Of a stretch of DNA of 64,000 nucleotides, positions 36,301 to 50,354 are shown piece after piece. This DNA comes from Gymnorhina tibicen (lineage: Eukaryota; Chordata; Aves; Passeriformes; Artamidae). Where the stretch lies: contig VXAZ01002109.1 in the NCBI GenBank assembly GCA_013399875.1, positions 1,733,901-1,797,900 of the forward strand, in the 5' to 3' direction. The notes beneath the pieces were generated by a model. It searched no databases. It saw nothing but the letters and a program-made list of their open reading frames with translations, and was not told the origin of the DNA. The translations under genes were made by a program, and so were the position numbers. How positions within the stretch are numbered: position 1 is the first letter of the stretch; each line of letters opens with the position of its first letter.

Positions 36301-39300
36301 AAATGTCAGTGGGGAGTCACAAACGCTCTTTAAAATACTTTGAAAACAAAAATTGCCTTATATTCCCAGGTTTAAATTATGTTATCAATAGGCAGATCTT
36401 TATCTTCATTTTAATATGCTTCCTAAGTAATGAATGGAGTTTGCTGCGAATGATGCTGCTAATTGAAAAACAGTCTGTGTGTTTCAATCCAAGATGCAGC
36501 CATTCTCCCTCATTCCTGGAAGCTGGCTTTCAGTATAATTCTTTGTTTTGACCTTCTGTAATGTTGTTTTTCACACTCTATTCTGCATTAAAAATGTGCT
36601 TTCTTGGGACTCACTATATCTGTGCTGGAGAGGCAAGAAGCAGTGAATGCTTGGAGAGCCATGGTGGAGGTTCTTTGGGAATACTGAGGTTCCTCCTCAG
36701 CCACCATAGGAAAGGCTGACAGACTATTATGACCAAATTTTGAGCTTGCTTCCCCTCGGTACTATATTAAGTGCCATGGACACTCTTCCTGTTCCTTTCC
36801 TTGAATTGCTGACAAAGAGAAATCTTACAGCATTTCCTAAAACCAAGCTCTGTTATGCTGTTTGGGGGTGACCAAAAGGAAAAATATCCACTTGAACGAT
36901 CTTGCTTAATTCTCCTCCCTTCAGAAGGAAACAAAGATGCTGACAAAGGACATTCTGTGTCCTAAACCAGATATTTTTATCATGTTTTTTTCCACAGCTT
37001 ATGAACTTTAACTCCACAAGCAGTAACACAAATGTATTTTAACTATTTATATATGGAAAATAATGGATTTCCATGTATGAATTACAATTTCATTTATTCT
37101 AAAATTGAGTAGCATAGTTAGATTGTTAAAGTGGTTTTCATGCCTAGTAAAAAATAAATAGTAAAAAAAGTAAGATTTGGTTTGAATTTTTAATCTCATG
37201 CAAAGCCTATACATCTCAGCAAGACAAGAAGTATTTATGTTTGTTTGTTTGTTTCTTTCATTTTTTGGTCTGGATTTCTAACACATTTGGCTGTCTCAAT
37301 TTTTCATGTTTCTCTCCACATATCTTATGGTAATACTGATAATGGCAAATGGAAGGCATTATTAGTGAGATCACCATTAAATTAATTAAATGTGTAAACA
37401 AGGGCAGAAAGAGAGTGGATAGAAAGAATTTTGGACTATGAGAGAAACTTGAATTTTGAAGTTTGTTTTTTTTCATTTTAGAAATCTCTGGGTGGAGCAT
37501 ATGTCTTTGCAATCTGTGTGACAGCAGCCAGTCTTATTCCTATATTCTTTGTTTGAACCCGCAGCCAAGGCAGATGTTTCACTGACAGCAGTATGAGATA
37601 TTTGTTGCTACTTTTCACACTTGTATTTTGTTCTCTTTTACATAACAAAAGGTAGAGAACTCTTGGGAGATGTGTGAATGGATGAGTTAAAGTGTTGCAA
37701 CAAGACAGCATAGAGTTGGTTTGCATTTGGCAAAATCTGAACTCTTCTCCAGTTACATTTAAGGGAGAACTATTGGTCTGTCTGATTATTTTTGGATTTT
37801 TTTGGGTAAGGGAGAAAAAGCAAATTTGGATATAGCAAGTCCACTGACAGTATTGTATAAATGTTAATGAAGCTCCTAACTGTACATACTAACACTGCTG
37901 TGGCTTGTAGGACACAAAAACTGTAATTTGGAAGGAAATTCCTAATTACTAGTAGGCATCCAGAGTCTACATCTGCTGAGGTTTTTCATCTCCTCAGAAG
38001 TGTGCATGACAGGCTTTCAACATTGAGCACTTTGCAAGCAAGTAATTTGGCATATTTAAGGTTTCTGTTCTTGACAAAAATGTGCTGCCATTGGTATGCA
38101 GAACTGTTCAACCTGTTTGCATTTTTACAGATCATGTCTCAGTAAGTTTCAATTGTTTTAGTACACTGATGGAACTTCCCTACAATTCACACATTTCAAT
38201 GTCATTTCTAGTACTTTTTTTTTCTATACTTTTTTTTCTGGTACTTTTTTAAACAGACTTGCACCCTATTAGCACAAAAAAGTGCAAAAGGTGTGAGAGG
38301 AAAGATGGCCAGGAGAAGTCTTTGTAATTTATATATATATATAAAGTTGTTCTGCATGTGAAGAGCTGCCCTGTGAGACATTGCCTGCTAAAAGTACAGA
38401 TTTAATGCAGAAAATCCTTCTTTTTTTCTTGGTCTGGCTCACTTCCTAGGTGTTGGTCCACAGTGACCTGTAGAATTTGGTACAGACTGACAAACTTGGA
38501 CTGTGGTCTCTGCTCTCCTGAATTCTGCTGGTGACATTGTGAATCATATTCCTTGCATGGAAATAAATCAGAGATCTTGCATAAATCAGAGAACTTTACA
38601 AAATAGAGATGAAAAGCATTGATTGTACATTAAGTCTTACTATGTACTAATATCTTTAAAAATGTCTCTTTGCTTTCACAATTCTAATAAATTCTTTGTT
38701 AAAATGCACTTATCTCCAAGGTTCTTGGGAAAAGGTGACTGGTGTTGAATTAGAGAAAACTGGGAAGTTTTCTAACAGAAGTTATAATGATACAGAAATT
38801 AGAGGGTGAAGTGTCGTTGCTACTGACTTGGTGGAAGGTGGCTGGCAGCTCAAAACCTACTCTAGAATGATTCCCCTCGCTCACAACCTGCAACCTGAAG
38901 CACAAGCTAAAGGCGATGGGATGGAATGCAGGGCGGAGCAGAGTGGAGACACCGCGGCCAGGCTCTGTTGAAATGCTTGCAGAAAGGGGCACTTATGGTA
39001 TCTTGTAGTTGATAAACTGCTAAGTAGCTGTCAGCCAAGCTGAACTGCCCTCCAATCCAGCAGGCAGCTCAGTGCAGAGTCCCCATAATGGGACCCTTGG
39101 CTTTCCTGGGGCACTGACAGACAAAACAAACACTAAGGTTTTGAGGAAATCTCCCCTTTTCACGTGGTGGTTCTGAAAGACATTATTTGTAGTTTTAAGC
39201 ACATTAACTATGTGGGGAGGATCTTCCTACGGTGTTTTCAAAAGTAGCTCTGTCTAATCTCTTACTAACCAGCTAAGAATCACTTTGGGAGAACTACTGT

Positions 39301-40478
39301 GCCAGGGGTGTAAAATTTAGGAAGTAAGATGCTTCTGTCAAGCAGAATGTTTCTCAGCTAATTTGCTGATGTAGAAATGCACATATTCACAGCTTACATA
39401 TTGACCCAGTATTTACTTTGCATTTTATTAAATAGCATTATTGAGTATTTTGATATTAGTTTCTCCCTGTGCGCACAATTTTGTATCAACACCCTGCCTG
39501 CATTGTAAAAACCATCAACACAAGAGCTGGAGTGTTGTCAGCTTCTGTCAGAAAGGAAGGAGTGGAGCTTTTTGATGCAATTTCATGCATACTGTTAAGA
39601 AGCAGCTTGTTTTACACTGTCCAGTATATGTCCTCTGTGTTTTCATTAAGTATAATGAAAAGTGCAATTGATGTTAAATAGTGAAATAGCAAATTCAGCC
39701 ATTATGAACACCTGATAAGATGAATAAAAAAATTCAGAACTGATGTTGTGAAACACGCCTTGAGTAAGAAATTACTGCCCTATTAGGAAACCAGTGCAGA
39801 TATAGAAGATTATTAGTACAGAATCTATTAAGTTAAAATTCTTAACAGTAAAAAACCCCAAAAAAACAACCCACAATCAAAAGATATATTCTCGTAAACA
39901 CAGTTTGCTTATACTTTCAAGTGATATGGGAAGAAAGAAATGTGCAGGTCAAAGCCCCCTTATTGCCTGTAAAACAATGAGATGCAATGTAATGATAATT
40001 TTTTGCCACCAGAGAGCTCTTATTGCATTGTACTAACAATGTTATTCAAATATTTATTCATGGGCCCCATGATTAATTCTCGTGAAGTGAAAATACCTTC
40101 ATATTTATATTCTCTCCTGTTCTTTGTTCCCTGCTCTACTTGCAATTCCCACAGGGTTATTTCCTGTCATCAAACTGCACTAAGGAAAAAAAAAGTCTGC
40201 ATAACTGACTGCATAGCCAGAAATAGCATTTCTAAAATCACAAAAATTAATTGCTTACAGAAACTAGTTTAGCTTACTATTCTTTTTCCATAATACAGTT
40301 TTAAAACCCTATGCATCTTCCCGTCGTGTATTGTCAAAAAGTCCAGAACTGTGGAAATTGCAGTATATTTAATATATGTGTTTTCTGAGAAGAAGAGACA
40401 GGCAAACTTGAAAGAACTGATGAAGAAAGAGGTTGCTGAACAAAAGCAGAAAAAATATTTTTTCAGGACTTGGAGTTT
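33303..40478. other. Unique AT-rich non-coding DNA, 7.2 kb
   Basis: No gene or large repeat recognised. Small items are a (TTTG)n run near 37240-37253, a short (TA)n near 38331-38342 and a locally GC-richer patch at about 38820-39120 with no recognisable coding content. Confidence 0.55.
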
Positions 40479-40515
40479 GACTCCATTTAAGTCAATAGTA
40501 GTGATGCATATTTGA
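40479..40515. repeat. Possible ancient repeat motif (GACTCCATTTAAGTCAATAG)
   Basis: It resembles the GACTCCATTGAAGTCAATGG motif that I recall as part of old amniote interspersed repeats. It is too short for a firm call. Confidence 0.3.
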
Positions 40516-43500
40516 ACTGTTTGTGGACAGATCCTGTTTCATCTAGGGCTTCATATATGATTTGCATATATCACAAGGCTTCATAGGCAGCCTTCTGATG
40601 GATCAGCATTAAACTTTTCTTGTGCTGTTAGCATTTAGATTTGTACTTACTATTTCACTATCAGCCTACACTCTTTCTATACACAACTACTTCACCTTTC
40701 ACCTTGTGTATGTTATATACAGACTGGCTGTAAAAAACTACAAAATGGGAAAAGCATCACTTAACAGCTGGTTTTGCACAAGTGCAGATATTAGCCAAGG
40801 TTAAGGAGTATTAGATCAAGCCTCTTAGGAAAGGCTTTTTAATCTTTCCAAATAACAATTTTAGGATGTTTTCACCCATGTAACTTAAATTATTAAATTT
40901 TAACTTAATTTATTAAATACAGCATATTAAAAAACAGTTATATTTTCCTTTGTTAACCTATTCCTGTTTGTCCATGTTAATTTGTGCATCCGCATGTCCT
41001 GTGTAATACTGGACTGATTCATCACACTTTCAAACTACTCCATACAACTAATGATTAATCTGAATTTTGTGGACCAAATTTATAGGTTTCAAATGCAGTT
41101 ACTGCTGAAACCAAGTTAATCAGCTGCAGACCCATACTCCTGTGTTAATGTGGCTGGCACCGTTTCTGCCAATTAGGCTGCAAAAGTATTATACCTATTT
41201 TATCAGTTTGACAGATGATCTGAGAAAAAAATCATAAATATCTATCCTGAGTATTCTTACAGTAAATCTATGATGAAAATATTTTCTGGTAACTAGCAAT
41301 TTTAGTAAAAGAACTAATAAGACAAATTAGGATATTCAGGGTATCCTTCACAAAACAAAATGCTTGCTATCAAATCTTTAGCTAAGGAAGGAGTGAGATT
41401 TTCAGAAGTGCCTTCCTCCCTCAGTGGAACCCCCTTCCCAGAGCTTCCCTACTTTTGAAACCCTCCATTCCCGTCAGTCCCTCAAATGTTAACCTTAATC
41501 TTCTAAGGTGACTCATTTCCTGGGCATAACTGGACACCTTACAATTCTACACTTCATTCCTCAGGTCATCTAACCAAGATTCTGAAACTAATGGTGGCGT
41601 TTGTCTAGTCACAATAAATGTCAAGACATGAGGTGAACTTACAATAAGTCAATGAAGAGACATAAGTACAGGGAAGATGAATGATTTATTCAGGCCTCCA
41701 CATCTATCTTGTGGAGAACGAGATAGGTGACATAATCCTGTCCTGCCTACCACTCTTGTGGACCCTCCTCTTTCACATTCTTCCCATGGTTTTCATCCCT
41801 TCCCATAGTGTATGTGCACAGGGAGAGGTGATACAGAGGATAAATATACCATCCGTAGTTGGAAGGAGCTTTCCCCACATCCCAAAACTCTGTCTCTGCG
41901 TGGGTTGTGACATCCCTCAGAGCTGACAGTGTATTTCCCAGTTGATTGCCATTTCTTTGAAGTCTGCATTAATTGTAGAATAAGCTAGCTAAACCATCAG
42001 GCAGGCTGGATTTGATTTCATATTCCTGAACAACCGCTGTGAATCATGTGGACATCTGCAGTAGTTGTTTAAGAATCAGGTAGTATCTACTTGTCCACTC
42101 TTTTCCTTAATTCTAATGTCTGGCAGGATTTTGCACATGGGAGTTGCAGTAACCCACTCATGGATTACTTGGCTCTTAAGGTGATTTGTCAGTTGGAGTT
42201 ATCTGCTTTGAATTGAGATGAGCTGCTTGACTTCTATTTTTTCACTTCTGATAACAGGAAGAGTTTGGTAGGAGAAGTTACAGAATTACATTCAAGGTGC
42301 TATGAAACACTTGGTGGTGGTGTTGTATACAGTGATGTTTAATCACAGAGATTGTGGCTAGAAATCCTCCTTACAGTGACAGCATTCTTGTTACTCTGTA
42401 AACCATATTTGTTATTAGAAAACAAAAAATGTTATATATGAGACATTTCTTCTTTATCACACTTCATATCATAGCCATCAGCACCATATATGCTGTGTGA
42501 GAAAGAACTTTAGTGAAATACTTCTGTCACATGTGTTTAATTTTGCTCTGCTTGGCTCCACAGAGCAATAAGGACTGTCAGGCAAGGTCTGCTGAGCTGA
42601 CAGCCATTTCATTGTTTTTGTGAGGACTTAACCACTTGGCTATCCACAGAAATGACATGCTGTGTAGTAGCTGTAGCACTGACAGGTTCAAAGCTGTCAT
42701 CTTTCACCAGGATTGTGTCTGCTTATTATGTGGTTGGTATTGTCCAGAGAACCCTGTAGTTCCCCCAAAACACAACCTGAAATAATGGTATTTCAACCTA
42801 TGGCTAAATCAAGAACGTCCCTTCAGCCAAGCTTTAGATTTCATCTGCAGTTCAGTTCTTCTTTACTGGCAGTAGGAGGTGTGGCTGGAGAATCAGCTCA
42901 GTGCAGGCTGCAGTTCCGAAATACTGGGCAGCCTCAGGGTTTGTGGGGAGGTCTGTGGCACAGGCCACAGTGCAGCAGCTGTGCTGCGAGCAGTTCCCAC
43001 ATCGCCTCCAAGCTGGGATTAAGAGACAGTCACACTTCAGGCTGCAGCTGAGACTAGACTTGCAACCACTATTTATATATTATAAATGCAGTGGAAAGTA
43101 ATTGAGGATGGGTTGCAAATGGCAAAATTAGCACCAGTTTTCTGAAAGCTTGGTATTCAATTGCAGCAAATGCAAAACGATTCTTCTCTAGTTCAAAAGA
43201 GTAGGGAAAGTAAAAAAAAAAGGGACAGATGAGGTGAATTCTGAGTAGGACTTCAGAGTCTAAGTAAAAATGATAACTTGCCATTCAGATAATTTTTAAA
43301 TTCATAATGTAGTTTCCATTCTTGACTAATTTTTCACAGTAAGTAAATTCACAGCACGCATTTCCAACTGATGGTGTATTTCTGCAAATAAAAGTTAAAA
43401 ATCTGATGCTACTATAATAATTAAAAAAATTATTTCTCTAGTAAGATCCTTAATTAGGTGGGAATGTCTAATTCTATTTAATGCATTATACATGGAAGTC

Positions 43501-43601
43501 TAATACTTCTTAATTTCAAAAGTATTTCTTCAAGTGGAAGAAATGTTTTACCAAACATTTTTGCTGACAGTCCAATTCTTGGATTCTTTTTCATCTTCTC
43601 A
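40516..43601. other. Unique non-coding DNA
   Basis: No gene recognised. The open frame at 42713-43051 (112 codons) has no recognisable domain. The part at 41400-41950 reads on the minus strand like an old LTR 3' half, with an AATAAA-like signal at about 41689-41684, but no boundaries could be found. Confidence 0.5.
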
Positions 43602-43665
43602 GTCAAAGGTTGGACTTGATGATCTCAGAGGTTTTTTCCAGCCTAATTGATTCTGTGATTCTGTA
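43602..43665 (+). mobile_element. CR1 LINE 3'-terminal stub
   Basis: Only the last ~65 bases of a plus-strand CR1 are present: GGTTGGACTTGATGATCTCA, then TTTTCCAGCCTAATTGATTC, then the tail TGTGATTCTGTA. Confidence 0.88.
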
Positions 43666-45980
43666 TCAGAGATAAATTAGAGAAATAATTGTGACATATT
43701 GGGTAGATGCAGAAGTTTGGTTTGGGGTATTGTTCAGACTAATGCTTAATTAATTGTGAGAGATCCTGGGAAAAAAATTTCTCTTGTGCAATTTAATTCA
43801 TATCAGTGACATGTATTTCATAAATGCTCTTCTGTTCAACAAAAGAGCAATTACAAAGCTAGATGAAAGGGAAAAAAATATTTTAAAAGGTATGCTATTT
43901 TTACTTCAGCTACTTCCCTGCTCTGACACCAGTGTAGTGACCTGGGAACACTTCTATATGACTGCTATTTTCACTTACAAATTGAAATAAGGGAGAATTG
44001 AAGAGTTCACATCGTCATAAAGAATGTTTCAGACTTTATTGAAATTATTTCTGCAAAACTGAGGGAGGAAGTCTCAAAAGTGTTTTGAGATAACTCAGTT
44101 GTCCCCGCACAGTTCAGCACGTGTCCGCCACAGGCGTGGTGCTACCAACCGAGAAAGGACAGCAGCCACTGATGGTTAATGTGGCTTGGGAGGCACTGCC
44201 CAGGGTCACAGGGGTATGCCAGCCCTGCACTGCTGCTCCTGAGAGGGGGCTGAAAGCATGGCTGGCAGCTTCGTGTTGTGGCAGTCAAGCAGATCGGGAT
44301 CAGCCTTGTGACCTTAGCGACTAAATCACCCTCAATAGGCCGTCTGCTATAGGCAGGCTGCGGGGAGCCTGCTGGAGGGAAGGAAGCCCTCTTACAGAGA
44401 AGTCTATCCTGGGGGGAACCTTGGCAATCTGAATTGTTTTGTCTCTCTTACTCCTCGTTTCTGCCTGGTTGATATTTTGGTGTGACAAATCTGTCACCAT
44501 TCTTAAATCCCCAATTCATTTCAATGTAATAATTTATTATGTGAGTGGCTGATCAGGTGTAGACCTCTTTTCTGGTTTCAAAATGAGCTCCAAGCAGCAG
44601 CTAAAATACACAGATGTCAGTTTCTTATTGTGTGTAATGTCACATAGCTGTAAAAACAATTCACAAATACACGCAAGGGAAATATATTTTCTAAGAGATG
44701 AACAAATGATTGTGGAGAATATAAAAATTGAAAAACAGCAGTATTTTTGAGGACTTCATTAACTCAGACATGAATTTGCGCATTCAATAGAACAAAAAAA
44801 GAAGGAACTTCATATTGTTGTATTTGTTATAATCTATATTGTCACCCCAAAATAGTGAATAAAGTTGTTTAAAACAGTTGTGAAATGCCATTATGTCATT
44901 TTTCAAGTCATTCTGTTGACAGAAAATTGCTCCCTGACCTGCAAAATCCCAGACTGTGAGTACGGTCTCTGAGTGGTTTCTAAGTAAAGGAACAGGTGAA
45001 TATATTTGCATCCATAAACTGGTTTGATGCAGAATTAATTTTAACCTTTAGAACTCAGATTTTTAATTCAATTTTATATGTCAAGATAATAATCTTCTAC
45101 ATAGAAACTACAGAAAAACAAAATTATTTTCAAATATTGATTGAAGGAAAAAGAAATTATTTTGAAAATTCAGTCTACTCAGGATGTGGAGCAAGTCTGT
45201 GATAACAACTGATGTGAATATAAGAGAGGAGAAAAAGTGAACCCACTAAGAAGTTTGACAAAACATGATATAGTTGTTAGATACCTAAACTAGGCGAAGA
45301 AAGATATTAAATATTCATTCCAAGTCCTTCCATAACGGTGAGTAAGTCTACACAGTGCAAACTTGTTTCTTAGTCAGAAATACTTGTTAACTATCACATC
45401 TGTCACGAAGACTGCTTTAACTGAAGTTGCTTTGGTTTCAAATGATAAACTTTGACTTCACCAAAGTGTTCACAACCCTCACATGTATATTTTTTTAAAT
45501 CACTGCATTACTTTCTTATACAGTGCTGCATTTTTGCCCCAGCCATGCCAAGATTCAGCCTCATGAAACAGAAGAATATTTAGTTAGGTAAATAATTTTG
45601 TGGTGTTGAAATCAGGCTCCATAAAGTCTTTCAGGACCAGAGAAGATACATAACTCTATTAAATTCTCTATTCATTTTTGTTTTATCAACAAATAACTTT
45701 TTATTTAGGTGTATGAATCACTGTTACTGATAACAGAAACAAATGAGCTGGATTCCCCAGATTAACTATAATGGACTTTTTTGTTATTCTTGTTTGGTTT
45801 AATCTAATCAGAATTAGATGAGCATTTAGATGTAGTGATTTATCTGGTTGCAGAGAGTAGAAATGTGCAATTAAGTGCACATGAGTTGTACCAGTTGGAG
45901 AACTACAATGTAAAATTGGTAGCCAGATCAAAATGCGTCTGAAAAAAAGACAACAAATAGCTGTGCACATAAATCCATAC

Positions 45981-46022
45981 TATATATATATATATATATC
46001 AACATGAGTATATATATATATA
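45981..46022. repeat. Interrupted (TA)n microsatellite
   Basis: About 9.5 TA units at 45981-45999, a short interruption (TCAACATGAG), then 7 more TA units at 46009-46022. Confidence 0.93.
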
Positions 46023-47310
46023 TGAGATTATACTGATTTATAAATCCTGAATGACATTTGTAATTTTTATAAGTTCTATATTATATAGTTATTTACTGCA
46101 GCCCCCAGATTAAAAAAAAAAAAAATCAATCTAATAATTTATTTTATACATGTAGAAAACATCTGTTTGTCATGTTACCAAACCAAACTAATGTTAAATG
46201 ATTTTGACCTCTTTTTTTTAATCAATGTGCACAAAACACTGAAACATCCATTCATAATGATTTCACAAAGTAAAACATTTAAGGCCAAAAAATCTTTTCT
46301 TATAACTAATTCATTTGTGTGAGATACATTTAAAAAAAACCCTTTTAACAGAGCTAGAGGATCCTGTTTGGAATACTCTATATTTCTCTCTTTCTGTTAC
46401 AATCTATAAAATAATGACTTTACAGACAGCTTATTAGCAGATAGATAAATTCAGGCTTCCAGCCCATGTCTTTGTTTTTCACATGAATATCAGCAACCAC
46501 TATGTAAAATCAGCAGCATACAAGTAAAACAGAAGTAGCAGATGGGTGAATTTCACACAGCCTTTTCAAAATTAATATGGATGGGGCAGGGGGGGGGAAG
46601 AGAGGGAAGCATGGGAAATTACAGTGCTTTGTTGGTATAAAATGATGGAGTTGAAAAATATTAGCCTTTCATGGGAATAGAAAATGTAGAAAATAGGAAA
46701 AGATTAAGGCCCAAATGAAATTATCTGAATACTGGCTTTTACCTACTTTGGCAGATGGGAGGGAGAAATTTTCTGTGCTGCTACTATTTTTCACTTTTCT
46801 CTGTATTAGGACTAAAATAATGGAAAAATTAAAGTAAACTCTCCTTCAATGTTAGAAAGACCTGATAGACAATTGTTGGGTTTTAAATATTTTTAAACTG
46901 CTGATAGAATAAAAATTAACCTTATTTGGTTGCCAAGTATTTGAAAAGTCTTTTGATATGTGAAAAAGAATTGATAATGCACTGTTGATAATAACATCAG
47001 CTGTCAGTCTACTAGTTTGGACAGCATAACACACACATACACACCAGAAGACAGAATCTTGCTTTATTATTATCTTTAAATACACTGTGCCAAAGAAACT
47101 GAGTTAAATATTACCAACTGAATCATCATGCATATGCAGACAATAGGCATTATACGATATACTATACATACTCCAGATACTGGCATGGAGGTATTTTGTA
47201 TTTCTGTTAAGTTTAGCTAATCATTACCTTTAATTAGAATTTAAAGCTGCAACAAAGGACATGACAGAAATATGTAACATAATTCATGCCTTGATGTGTC
47301 TAGAAATAAA

Positions 47311-47344
47311 AGTAGAAAGAAAAAGTAGAAAGAAAAGGTAGAAA
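47311..47344. repeat. 13-bp purine-rich tandem repeat
   Basis: AGTAGAAAGAAAA occurs twice, followed by a partial third copy (GGTAGAAA). Confidence 0.85.
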
Positions 47345-48729
47345 TCCACAGGAACAGAAATCCTGACAGACAGTTAACACGTGAATTTTTCTACACAGAG
47401 GTAAAGCATGTAAAAATCCTATGAGAAAACCAATACCTTGGTGACTGAAAATAGGTTTCATAGCTCATTAGAGTGTCTGTGCTTATTATTTGGATTCCTT
47501 ACACAAATGTATATCTTAAAAATTTTTCTATGTGCATTTGACTTGGGAAATCTATGCAAGAAGCAATTGGCAGAATCAGACTGACAATACATTTAATCTG
47601 TTGCAATGATATGATGAGTCTTAGTATGGGTTATTCTGTTTGGTATTGGGGAATTGCCACACCTATCTGTCAGACAGAAAATTCTGCTCTGAAATTAAGG
47701 TTTGGGTGCCTTCACTTCTGTACTGCGTATCTATATTTTGCTGCAAAGTCAATAGGAAGTGGCATGAAAAAGTATTGCACCTGTCACAGGGCTCATAATG
47801 GAATATCATTAAATACAGTTTTTCATTCAGTCAAACAGAGATCTTATGAATAAATGGACAGCTATCATACAGAGCAAACTGAATTTTTACACTTAAACAA
47901 CACCGTTTTTATTAATGAGGAGTTATATAGATCTGACAGGAGTCAGGTCCATTTAAAAGAAGATGCACCTTAGATGCACAGGGTGCTTCCTCCTCATATT
48001 AGATAGAATCAGAAAGGGGGAAGGAAAAAAAAAAGGAAGGAAGTCAAAATATGAGTCAAAAAGTAGGAGAAGCACAAATACAGACGTTAATTAGTCCTAT
48101 TTCCTTACAGTAATTGAGATAGGGGTAGATCGCAGCACTCTTGTGACACTTTCACATCTACGTGCTTCAGTTGCCACGCGCTGCCGAAGAGGTAAGTTGT
48201 AAATCCAGCATTCCTCTCAAGGTTGAAGCTGGGGAAAGAGAATGTGCTTACACTGTTCATTGCAGAGTGCCAAGTATCAGCACTGCTTCAGAGAGCTTGC
48301 TAATTTATTTTGTACAGAAGAAATGGACAGAGGACGTGTGTTCAGGGCACATGCTAGAAGGAGGGAAAATAAAAGTCTTCCGATCTGCCAGCATCAAAGG
48401 ATTTTTCAATATATTATATTAGCTAAAGGACATAAGACTTAACCTCAGGAGATTTTTGGGAGCCAGCTTGAACAGCTTTGCCATAGTTAGACAGTCATTC
48501 TGTTAATTCACCTGCATGCTTTAATCTTGGTGAGAAATGCTGCATTTCTTTCCTTTCCTATTGCAATGCATAATCATTTTACTTTTTCACCTTAGGGATT
48601 CTGATTAATACATGGAGGTATTGCTTACTGCCTTATGATTATGGTGGGGATGAGTGGGACAGCCAAATGAGCCTAGAATAAGGCAGCAAATTTTTCTCTA
48701 ATAAAAACCTGGATAGCTATATTTAAAAT

Positions 48730-48768
48730 AGTGTATATACTTATATTTTAAGTATATATATATACACT
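48730..48768. repeat. TA-rich imperfect inverted repeat
   Basis: AGTGTATATACTTA at 48730-48743 pairs with TAAGTATATATATATACACT at 48749-48768, the right arm carrying six extra TA bases. It probably arose by TA slippage in one arm. Confidence 0.8.
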
Positions 48769-50301
48769 TAAAAATGGTAATTACAGAATACCTCATGTAA
48801 ACCAGATACAATTTTCAGTTTATGTTACCAGACAATGGTAGTTTACCAGTCATTTAACAGTGCAGATAATTCAGAGCATTGTCAGTCCTATGAGGAAGGC
48901 ACCTCTTCATGTCTAAATGTTTCCTGTATTTGAAGAATTTTTGTACTGAGTGTACCTGTGCACTGTTTGTAATGTAATTCTGGGCAAGCAGTGGCGATAT
49001 CAAAGTTCAAGAAACATTGAAACTTATTTATCTTAAGATTTGAAAAGACGTTTGTAGTGGCATAAGAAACAATGAAAAAATAAGAAGTTCCGAGACAGGA
49101 TGTAATATAGTATGGAAGTAAGGAAAAAACCCCAAACAAAACTAAAATTAGTTCTGTTGACAAGCTAAGTCTTGCAGACAGGAATTGCATCCATTTTACA
49201 CCAGGTTTCAAATTAGGACTTTCACCATTGTACTGTCCTTCCAAACTAAAGTTGATTGGTGGGATGAGCTGACTGATAAACTAAAAAAAACCCAGTTTTT
49301 GGATGCTCGGAGAAATTTTACTGACCTTAGATAAGATGCCAATGAAAAATCAGCAACGTGTAACTAATTTCTGTTGGTTATAAATAGCCAGGGCTAAAAA
49401 ATAGAAGAAACTGCTTGTAGTATTCTCATTAATCTTTCATTAGATAACTTCATTCACAAAAAGAAAAATAATTACTTTTAAAAGTTACTAACATAAATAT
49501 TTTCTTGAATCAGACCCAGAATAGTCTCTGATCCCACAGATACTTGCACTTGTGCAGATGAGCAATCAGACATTGAAGCAATTTTCGGTACTTCTATACT
49601 TCTAAAATGTTTGTTCGATTGGAAATGAAAGGACTGATTTAGCAGGCATATAAAATGATCACCCACTGTTTCTTTCCAGCCAGAAAAAAACGCACTTTTT
49701 TCTAAAACTAAGATTTTGAGTCTTAGTTTCTGGTTTCCAAGACCCTACAATTTTCTCACTAAGGTAGCAGAGCAATCGACCACAACAAAGGCAGTTGGTT
49801 CAGCATTTCAGGTGAAAATCTGTGGAATGAAAATATTTTCTGGTGTTGTTAAAAATAAGTGCAAGTCATTCAGATTCTATAAGAGTGAGCACAGGACACT
49901 AGTGTAATTAAAACCTCATTGCAAATCCTCATGCAAGATCAAATAATAAAAACGTATCTAGAAGACTCTGTGAAGTGTGATGTCGAGTGGCGAGACACAG
50001 TTAGGAGAGGTAATTTCTCAGGCTTTTTATAAAATTTGAGGGGTTAATGACTGCATTACACTGGCTAAAGACCACAGATAATATGGATTCATTGTGCTTA
50101 GGTCTGCACAACCCCAGAAATTTGGGATCCCAGAATACACAGTTTCCAAATTGCAGGTTTGGTTCTTCAGAAGCCTCTCTAATAATGGCCTCTGGAAGGA
50201 ATTGGTTGCGTCCTTTTCCATGCTATGTTTTATTGTAGTGTCATTCCTCTTGTCTTTCTTTTTTTTTTCCCCAGATACTCTTGATTAATTATCTTTTTCA
50301 G

Positions 50302-50354
50302 TTTAAACATCTTTTACACAGGATGCCACCTTTTTTAAACACCTTTTACACAGG
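50302..50354. repeat. Spaced direct repeat of 21 bp (one mismatch)
   Basis: TTTAAACATCTTTTACACAG plus G at 50302-50322 recurs at 50334-50354 with one C/T difference, 11 bases apart. It is a local duplication with no sign of a larger array. Confidence 0.9.

Larger units (their letters stand above)
43666..48110. other. Unique AT-rich non-coding DNA with TA microsatellites
   Basis: No gene recognised. A GC-richer patch at about 44100-44410 (open for 67 plus codons at 44121-44324) has no recognisable product. A short tandem of AGTAGAAAGAAAA units lies at 47311-47344. Confidence 0.55.

Noticed and set aside
42713..43101. 112-codon plus-strand open frame, Ser/Gln-rich
   Set aside because: No domain, no splice context and an overlapping second open frame. 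A chance frame in locally GC-richer DNA is more likely.
44100..44410. GC-richer patch as a promoter or CpG island
   Set aside because: CpGs are scattered, with no TATA box, donor site or coding start recognised; the evidence is too thin for a feature.
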